Position numbers and translations under genes: made by a program. A DNA stretch of 64,000 nt from positions 73,236,001 to 73,300,000 of the forward strand of contig NC_072795.1 in assembly GCF_028583425.1 (NCBI RefSeq), given 5' to 3'. Positions within the stretch are counted from its first letter, which is position 1; every line of letters starts with the position of its first letter. Below the pieces are notes generated by a model. That model did no database searches. It had not been told where the DNA came from and saw only the letters and a program-made list of their open reading frames with translations. This document shows positions 56,854-64,000 of this stretch, piece after piece. The stretch comes from Eublepharis macularius (taxonomy: Eukaryota > Chordata > Lepidosauria > Squamata > Eublepharidae).

Positions 56854-59800
56854 GAAATGGATCTGTCATAAAAGGACCCAAACGGCAGATCAAACATCAG
56901 TCAGTTCCTACTTTGAACAGACCTCATGGGTCCATTCTCTTCATACCAATAACATTGGTGAATCCAGATAGAAAAATGCACATCCGCGTTCAAGCTCTTA
57001 TAGACTCGGGCTGCTCTAGAGACATTATTGCCCCAGCCTTAGTGACCGGGTGCATCTTTGCCCAAAGGAAGACTGTATCCCATGAGCCCTAACGAAAGGG
57101 AAGAGCTCCGTAAATTCATTGACACCAATCTTCAAAGAGGATTTATCCGACCCGCTAACAGCCCGCATGCTGCGCCATTACTGTTCGTTAAAAAGAAGGA
57201 TGGGGGACTTAGACTTTACACAGACTTTAGGGGACTAAACGCAGTATCCTCCAGCAATGCCTACCCCATCCCACTCATCCGAGATTTACTCAACGTCGTG
57301 GCACAAGGTAAGATCTTTACAAAATTGGATTTAAAAGATGCTTACTTCCACGTTCGTATCAGAGCAGGCGATGAATGGAAAACCGCTTTTAATACACCCC
57401 TCGGCCAGTATGAATATTTAGTTATGCCGTTCGGCCTGGCAGGAGCCCCTTCGGTTTTCATGTCCATGATTAATGAAGTATTGCATGAATTCTTATACAA
57501 AGGGGTAGTGGTGTACCTAGATGATGTCTTAATTTATTCACAATCGGAAGAAGAACATGTAGAGCTTGTGAAGAAAGTTCTGACTACTATAATGTGTAAC
57601 AAATTACCCATTAAACTGTCTAAATGTGAGTTCCACAAAACAGAACTCACTTATTTGGGATACTGTATCTCTAAAGATGGTCTGAAAATGGACCCGGGCA
57701 AAGTACAAGCCATACATAATTGGCAAACACCCACTACCCGCAAGGAACTGCAATCCTTCTTGGGCTTTGCCAACTTCTACAGAGAATTTATAGCGAACTT
57801 TGCTCAAATAACACTCCCCCTAACCGAACTGTTAAAAACCAAAGACAAGGGGGACCAAGCCAAAAAACCAAGTGCCAAATTGTCCTGGACGCCGGAATGC
57901 CAAGCGGCGTTCAATCACCTTAAAATTCAATTCGTTTCTGAACCCGTTCTACAGCACCCCGATGAAAATCGCCCCTACGTAGTGCAGGTCGATGCCAGCG
58001 ACACTGCGCTTGCAGAGGGGGGAGGACGACAAACTTAAGCCCTGTGCCTTTCTATCTCGGAAATTTTCTGAAGCTGAAAGAAATTGGAATGTTTGGGAGA
58101 AGGAGGCTTTCGCTGTAAAAGCAGCCCTTGCCACCTGGAGGCACTGGCTAGAAGGAGCCCGTCATCCTTTTGAAGTGTGGACAGACCACAAAAATTTAGA
58201 AGCCTTACGCAGTCCCAGGAGACTAAATGCTAAACAACTGCGATGGGCAGAATATTTCTCTAAATTCAATTTCACTTTGAATTTTTTGCCTGGCAAAACT
58301 AACTTTCTTGCCGATGCCCTATCATGCATGCCCCAACACAAGAGCAAAAGGGAGGAGACGATAGACACCGTCTTTTCGCCTATGCAATTGGGGGGAGTGG
58401 TGACAACGCGCAGCCGCACCACCCAACCTTCCCAACCCGATCAAGTGTGGAGACTAAAACTGAAAGCTGAAGTGGAAAAGGAGGGGGGAAATGTACCCAA
58501 AGAAAAATTGCAACAATCTGAACATGGAGAATGGCTTTGGGGAGACCGCTTTTATGTACCCAGTAGTTTAAGAAAGGAAGTATTACAACGTTGTCACGAC
58601 GCCCCTACGGCTGGACACTATGGGTACTTAAAGACACTTCATTTAGTACAACGACAATTTTGGTGGCCGGGCATGCGCAAAGACATTTCTCAGTATGTAG
58701 CGTCATGCCCCATTTGTCTTAGTGCCAAATCCCGCAAAGGCAAACCGCCGGGACTGTTGCAACCTTTAGAAACACCAAGCAGACCATGGGAAACAATATC
58801 CATGGATTTTATTACCGACCTACCCCCCTCCAAGGGTCACAATTGTATTTTAGTCGTGGTGGACTTATTCTCCAAACAAGCTCATTTTATACCTTGCACC
58901 TCTATACCTTCGGCTCGAAAGCTAGCAGATATCTTTCTAAAACACATTGTAAAACTGCATTCTTTTCCATCAAAGGTGATTTCGGATCGCGGCGGGCAAT
59001 TCGTTGCCAACTTCTGGTGGGAGCTTCTACAATTTATGGGGATTGAGCAAGGTTTAAGTTCAAGCCATCATCCACAAACCGACGGACAGTCGGAAAAAAC
59101 TAATCAAATATTGGAACAATTCCTCCGCTGTTATATTAATTTCCAACAAGACAACTGGGTTGACTTGCTTCCCCTAGCAGAATTCTCGTATAATAACAGT
59201 GTACATGCTTCCACTGGGGAAACTCCCTTTAAGGTCGTTTATGGCTTCCACTTCAAACCCTTCCCGTTTGAAGTGCTCCCCCCTCCTTCTTCAGTAACCA
59301 AGGACGTTTCAGACTGGTGGGGGGAAGCTGCTCAACAATGGACTCTAATTAAGAAACACCTCGACAAAGCCAAACAGGATTACAAAAAATATGCAGATCG
59401 CCATCGTGTGGCCGAATGGGAATTACAACCGGGAGACCTTGTTTATCTTTCAACAAAAAACTTGAAAGTGACTCAAACCAGCCGCAAATTAGCTTTAAAA
59501 TTCCTGGGACCCTTTCCGGTTCGTAAGGTAATCAACAAAGTGACTGTTGCCTTAAATTTGCCAAAGAACTTGCGCCATGTTCATGATACCTTTCATGTCA
59601 GCCTGTTAAAGAGGGCTCCACCAACAGACCAGTGGCACACTCGAGCCCCTCCTATTCCAACCTTGATCGATGATCAAACCCATTATGAAGTACAACAAAT
59701 TTTGGACTCTAAGCTTAAGAGGAATCAACTGTTTTATCTCATTAGATGGAAAGACTTTGTCTCTGGGTTTGATGAATGGGTGCACTCTGTACATGTTCAT

Positions 59801-59866
59801 GCTCCTAGGTTAATCAAAGCATTTCATAATCATTATCTGCATAAACCTGGGGGAGGGGCGTCTTAG
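56854..59866 (+). pseudogene. pol: Gypsy Pol (protease remnant, RT, RNase H, integrase, chromodomain)
   Basis: In the -1 frame the aspartic protease starts at 'ALIDSGCS' (DSG near 57003) but only about 50 bases later the sequence jumps to the start of RT ('PKGRLYPMSP', 57058), so most of the protease and the RT linker are deleted and the frame changes. RT has 'FTKLDLKDAYFHVRI', 'MPFGLAGAPSVF' and catalytic 'YLDDVLIY' (about 57515). RNase H begins 'VDASDTAL', where about 13 bases are missing and the frame shifts (about 58010). From there to 59866 the frame is open: RNase H end, an H2C2 zinc finger ('CHDAPTAGHYGYLK' ... 'CPICLSAK'), an integrase DDE triad ('ISMDFITDLP', 'VISDRGGQFV', 'HHPQTDGQSEK'), and a C-terminal chromodomain ('HYEVQQILDSK ... 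YLIRWKDF'). Confidence 0.9.
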
Positions 59867-59877
59867 AGGGGGCAGAA
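59867..59877 (+). promoter_or_regulatory. Polypurine tract of the Gypsy element
   Basis: AGGGGGCAGAA lies directly before the 3' LTR and directly after the pol stop codon, as expected for plus-strand priming. Confidence 0.75.
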
Positions 59878-60290
59878 TGTCAGGGTTAGAATGTTTTTTC
59901 TGAGTATGTAACCAAAGAGACTCCATATTAATGCTTTCAGTATTCTAAGCGCTTTATTCACAGGTGCCAAGATGTTCCAAGCAGCTATCTCACAGAAGAG
60001 GATTGTTTTGGCTACCGCTTTTTCAGCCTTGGGAAACTTTCGCTTTCTCAGCTTCAAAGAGATTGTTTTGAGAACTATGGGGGGAGGTTGGGTCTGCTGG
60101 GATCTGATACTTTGTACCTCATGCTTTGCCTGTCATTCGTAACAATACACGTGTACCAGCCTGGATATTGTATCTGGGCCTGTGGACTATAATGAATTCT
60201 TTCTTCAGTAAACTTTTTAAAATAACGGACTTTTGTCTGATTGCAGAAGGTAGTCTGGAGTAAGGACATTATCTAGCCACAGTTCTGACA
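59878..60290 (+). repeat. 3' LTR of the Gypsy element
   Basis: 413 bases, same ends as the 5' LTR. The difference is mostly point changes plus a few bases near the start. Confidence 0.93.
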
Positions 60291-60295
60291 GGATG

Positions 60296-63200
60296 TCTCT
60301 CTTGATTACCAGCCCACACCCCCCGTAGGTCCTCAAAGAATATTGCATTGTTTTGCCTGGTTTTGCATTTCATAGCCAAACTATGAACAATCAGTGGGCC
60401 AAACATCACATGCAATGCAGGCATCAAGGGTCTAGTCAGATGGAGCAAACTCAGCCAGTATCAAGCTTTCTAAAGCTGCTGCTTTGTCGTAGCCATTTCT
60501 GGCACGTTCCACCCATAATGCAGGAGGTTTCCCCAACATCGTTCAGCAACAATTACCAAGCTGTGAAGCAACAGCCCATTATATTGTTTTTGGGTCCGCT
60601 GGAGCGCTTTGCAGTGGCCTCTTTAGTGCCTTGTATGTCTTTCTCTGCCAAGACTGGCAATCTATTTGGAACAAGTCGTTGAACTTTATTTTACTTTATG
60701 TTTTTTTCACCCAACTGCTTTTAGCTAAATACCCATATTAAGAGGCATCAGAGCACAGAGAAAATACTTATTTGTGTTTACTGCACTTACAACTCTACAT
60801 AGCCTAGCTTTGATAGGGCAAACTTCTGCTAAAGTGAAATAGCCTTTGTGAATCAGTTCATATCCTTCATTTCTTGCCAAGGAACATTTCCCATTATTAG
60901 TTATATTAAAGATTTAATGCACTGTGTTGTGCTACAATGAGTAACTCAGGAGGTGCAAAGTAGCATAATTTGAAGCCAGAGGGAGAAAAACTTGGGGGCA
61001 AATCACATAATGCTTTGGTTGATTCAGTCCATGTTGCAGTGAAAGTTTGGACTTGGAATAGCGTTCATGTCATTGAGCTGGATATCAAATTTATTTATAT
61101 ATTAAATTAATCATTGTGTGGCTATTTTGAGTTCATGCAATATTTCAGACCTGTTAAATTTAGCACTGTTATAATTCAACCCCATCTCTCTTTATATCAA
61201 TAGTCAATAAAGTTACATTCATCATCACACACTTTCTTTCCAAATTATTTCCTATAAGTTTGGCATCAGTGCCTCAGAGTGGAGTTCTAATTATCTATAA
61301 GAGAAACCATGTGTGTCATGTGTTTTTAACTCAGCATGATTGGTGGGATTGGCACAGGAAAAGCATTCTTACGATCTTATGGTCTTATGTGGCTGTGGTC
61401 CTAGGAGTCGAACAACAAAGCCAAAGCACTAAGAACACAAACAAGAACCGAAGTGTCCCTGACAGACTTATGCATGGGAGTTTGTTTCGTTTTTCATTTT
61501 TGTTGTTAATTTACAAAAGGGAATGTTTTGATAGTGGGTTGTTTTATATGATTTTGATTTATTATTTTTTCATTTGTTATTGTTGTTTCATTTTCATAAT
61601 TCTATTTTGTTATTGGTTTGAATGGAAGATCCAGAGGTCTTGTTATTGGTTTGAATGGAAGATCCAGAGGTCTTCTGGTCAAAACTGAACAAAACTCAAA
61701 GAGATAGCAGCACACCTTTAGGGCATCCACACTGCCAAAATTCAGAGGGAATGAAAGGCACCTGTGTTTAACATTAAAGCCTATGGGAGAATCAATAAGA
61801 AAGATTCCAAATACACAGTAACACAGACAACAGCCTGCAGTGAGGGAATTTGACACAGCAACAACTTAGCTTGAAGAACAGCAGCACAACAGTCAGGGAA
61901 GGAATGGTTGCCATTCCAATAACAACAGCCAATCACCTGCATAGTCAGTTAGTAGGCAGAAGGCATATGTGAAGAATCCACTCACATACCCCGCAACATG
62001 TAAGTATGATAAGTCCCAGTGAGGTGCCCGTGTTCTGATATTAACAATGCTTATATGGGTCAAAGAACAAGGATTTTAGGTAGCCAAGTAGAGGTGGGAT
62101 GAATATGGCATGGACAAGAAAGATTGGAAACTGACAATGGAAGCACCCAATCTACTGCTAAATTCTAGAAGTATTTCCAGAGAAAGCGATCCTCTTAGTA
62201 ACTGTAGAGTTGCATAACCCATAAGATTGGCTTCAATGCAAACACTGACAACTAGCAGCCTTAGGAATTAAAGGTATAACATTTAAGATGCTAGGTTTTC
62301 TTCCCTCTATTTGGCACTATTCATTTCACATTATGACCACTGGGCAGCTGCCAGTAATGGTGTGCAATGAGCTCATTTAATTCTCCTACATGGTTTCTTC
62401 ACTGTGTGCCCTTAAGTCTATCTGTGTAGGTGGCAATATGCCCACTGCTGAGATGGTTTGCCACTCATATTAAAGTGTAGGTGCTGGGAAGCAAAGGGTG
62501 AACATTGATAAATACATCTTGCTGCGTGTCTGCACTGCTAAAAGTGCTTCCAAGCTGATTTTGGGGGGCTGTATTGCTTCTTTCCTGTCTTTCACAGTTG
62601 TTGATAATTAGATGTCAAAGACACAATTCTAAACAGTAAAAGAAGAAAAGTGTGGCATCTGTAGAGCCATTGCAGAAGAAGCAGCCACCAGGATAAGCTT
62701 TATGACTAGCCTAAGCTGAACTTAATAGTGTTTTTCATTGTCCCAAAATTTTACTACTTCTGTAGCAGTAGCAATCTATCCAGTGAAGCAGGGATGCTGT
62801 CTCTTAAGGGTCTAGAGTTTGGGCAGTCATTCACCTATATATTGTAGGAAATTTTGTTCAGAAGAAAATTAATTTCACTTTGCCTGCTGCTGTGAATCAG
62901 TATGAGGTGACCCTTCAATGGTTAATAATTTCAGCTGTATCAAGGCAATGTTTACTTTAAAAAGTTAAGAGATTATCATATTCCTGTCATTTTTCAATAT
63001 TGCCTCAGAAGGAACATCTGGATGGGAAAACTGTCCAGCATTACCTATCTCTGACTTTGAATTAAGTATGCAGTGCACATAAAACTCTTCCACTTCCTCC
63101 TCTCTTATCATGTGAGAGAGGAAAGAAAGAGAAACATATACCTTCATGTAGACCAATAGCCTCACAGCTGCATTGAATCCATACTCAAAAGAATTGCTTT

Positions 63201-63399
63201 CCTTCTTACCTCCTCCACAAGAGTAGCGTATGACAGATTAGTGCTAGACCAGAATTTCAAGAATAAGGTACACTCAAGAACTGTGATGTTCATTTCATAC
63301 AATGCAATTATTAGATCTAACAAAATCATTTATACCATCTTAGTTCATTCACTTGTTCATCTCTGAATGTTACATATGCTATCAAGTGTCAGCAATACT
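60296..63399. other. Interval without a gene
   Basis: No domain is recognised. The only structure noted is a 33-base perfect direct duplication at about 61607-61672 (TTGTTATTGGTTTGAATGGA... twice). Confidence 0.45.
61607..61672. repeat. Perfect 33-bp direct duplication
   Basis: TTGTTATTGGTTTGAATGGA plus 13 further bases is repeated twice without a gap. It is probably a replication-slippage product. Confidence 0.9.
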
Positions 63400-63408
63400 C
63401 TACTCTCT

Positions 63409-63652
63409 ACATTAAACAAACAGGTCAGTCCTTACACAAGAGAATAAATGGACATAAATCTGACATTAAGAATCACAACACTCAAAAGCCAGTGGGAAAA
63501 TATTTTGATCTTCCAGGTCATTCCATTGCTGACCGAAAAGTGGCTGTCCTCAAACAAAGATTTAAGGGCAGATTACAATGTGAGATGGCTGAAATTGAGT
63601 TCATTCACAAGTTCAGAAAAATGGAACCCTTGGAACTGACTAGAGATACATG
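63409..63652 (+). pseudogene. Penelope-like GIY-YIG endonuclease fragment, second lineage
   Basis: The frame gives 'YIKQTGQSLHKRINGHKSD', then 'KPVGKYFDLPGHS', then 'EIEFIHKFRKMEP', then a stop. This is the C-terminal nuclease of a Penelope-like element: the second YIG motif is changed to YIK, and Arg and His of the catalytic core are kept. It is clearly different from the endonuclease at 30.8-34.1 kb, so two PLE lineages are present. Confidence 0.75.
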
Positions 63653-64000
63653 ATTCTTATCTCACTACAAGTGCTGATTTCTGCTCTGATCAAGCTACAT
63701 TGTAATAGCGTACCATTACATTCCTGACTCCCTTCTTTGCTTCACCTTTCCCAGCTTCTGATTGGGATACAAAGGCTCAAGGAACTCCACTGCAGTATTA
63801 AGGGTAGCTCTGCCTGGCAGTGTGGCAGGGAGGTTTAGCTCTACCTCTGGGAGAGGACAGAGTACCCAGTCAAGAGGCTTGTGGAGATGACTTCCTGTTT
63901 GGGATTGATGGTGACCTGAAGTTACCTGGGAAGCTGGGCAAACAAGAGCATCTGTTTTGGCAGGCCAGGTGCTTTGATCGCCTGCTGCCAACCCACCCCA
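63653..64000. other. Window end, no recognised gene
   Basis: The first part may be the 3' UTR of the PLE fragment. Nothing else is seen. Confidence 0.4.

Larger units (their letters stand above)
54912..56871 (+). pseudogene. gag: Gypsy Gag, frameshifted
   Basis: The first frame (ATG 54912) ends at 55409. The second frame covers about 55400-56199 and continues, past a TGA at 56197-56199, to 56871. The capsid-like part has 'YRRLYADWYVGLYD' and 'DYVTKFRQLAAKC', and the nucleocapsid has a CCHC knuckle 'CLQCGQSGHFAAQC' (56590-56631) followed by a Pro/Arg-rich tail. The organisation is that of sushi-type Gag, the ancestor group of mammalian PEG10/RTL genes. There are at least two breaks: one frameshift near 55400 and one nonsense codon. 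Confidence 0.82.
54483..60290 (+). mobile_element. Ty3/Gypsy LTR retrotransposon, sushi type with chromodomain
   Basis: Both LTRs are present with a 5-bp duplication GGATG (54478-54482 and 60291-60295). The order is gag, protease remnant, RT, RNase H, integrase, chromodomain. The LTRs differ by roughly 5-7 per cent by eye plus a small indel, so insertion is not recent. It is inactive because of a gag frameshift, a gag stop, a protease-RT deletion and an RNase H frameshift. Confidence 0.93.

Overview
This is vertebrate nuclear DNA made almost entirely of transposable elements. I found no host exon that I can defend. The mix suggests a squamate reptile (lizard or gecko), at moderate confidence: CR1 with an octamer 3' tail, L2 with an (AAAT)n tail, degenerate L1, a tRNA-derived SINE of squamate type, Penelope-like elements (PLEs) with hammerhead ribozymes, a sushi-type Ty3/Gypsy element with a chromodomain, and PIF/Harbinger. 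No species-specific marker is visible.

Layout. 1-9.1 kb: minus-strand endogenous retrovirus with gag (about 8.06-6.17 kb), an in-frame coiled-coil extension after a UAG (6.16-4.95 kb), no pol, and a frameshifted env (3.3-0.95 kb). 10.9-12.55 kb: a 193-bp satellite array capped by an inverted unit. 12.84-23.6 kb: an L1 3' fragment split by a ~9.07-kb Harbinger transposon. The transposon holds three genes: an intact four-exon Myb/SANT-like gene on +, a second four-exon Myb/SANT-like gene on - with one premature TGA, and a two-exon DDE transposase on -. A decayed PLE lies in an intron of the second SANT gene. 24.9-28.9 kb: decayed LINEs. 29.1-37.5 kb: a near full-length minus-strand CR1 (ORF1 with an SGNH esterase, ORF2 with EEP endonuclease and RT). 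Its ORF2 is split by a 3.6-kb head-to-head palindromic PLE with a hammerhead motif on each arm and a 14-bp target-site duplication. 38.3-41.8 kb: an L2 LINE split by a 608-bp solo LTR with a 5-bp duplication. 42-43.15 kb: a minus-strand L1 RT fragment. 44.9-46 kb: three expanded tandem units with (CCCCCA)n and (GACAAA)n tracts. 46-54.4 kb: mostly featureless, with a SINE, (CT)n, a palindromic MITE and other short repeats. 54.48-60.29 kb: a complete LTR-to-LTR sushi/Gypsy element with a 5-bp duplication, a visible -1 frameshift heptamer and an internal deletion. 60.3-64 kb: little, apart from a second-lineage PLE endonuclease fragment near 63.5 kb.

Relative ages follow from nesting: Harbinger is younger than its L1 host, a small PLE copy is younger than the Harbinger, the palindromic PLE is younger than the CR1, and the solo LTR is younger than the L2. 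Open frames resume in register across the CR1 and L2 insertions, which confirms those boundaries. The most unusual items are the three-gene Harbinger, the ribozyme-bearing PLE palindrome, the pol-less retroviral locus with a coiled-coil readthrough extension, and the Gypsy frameshift site.
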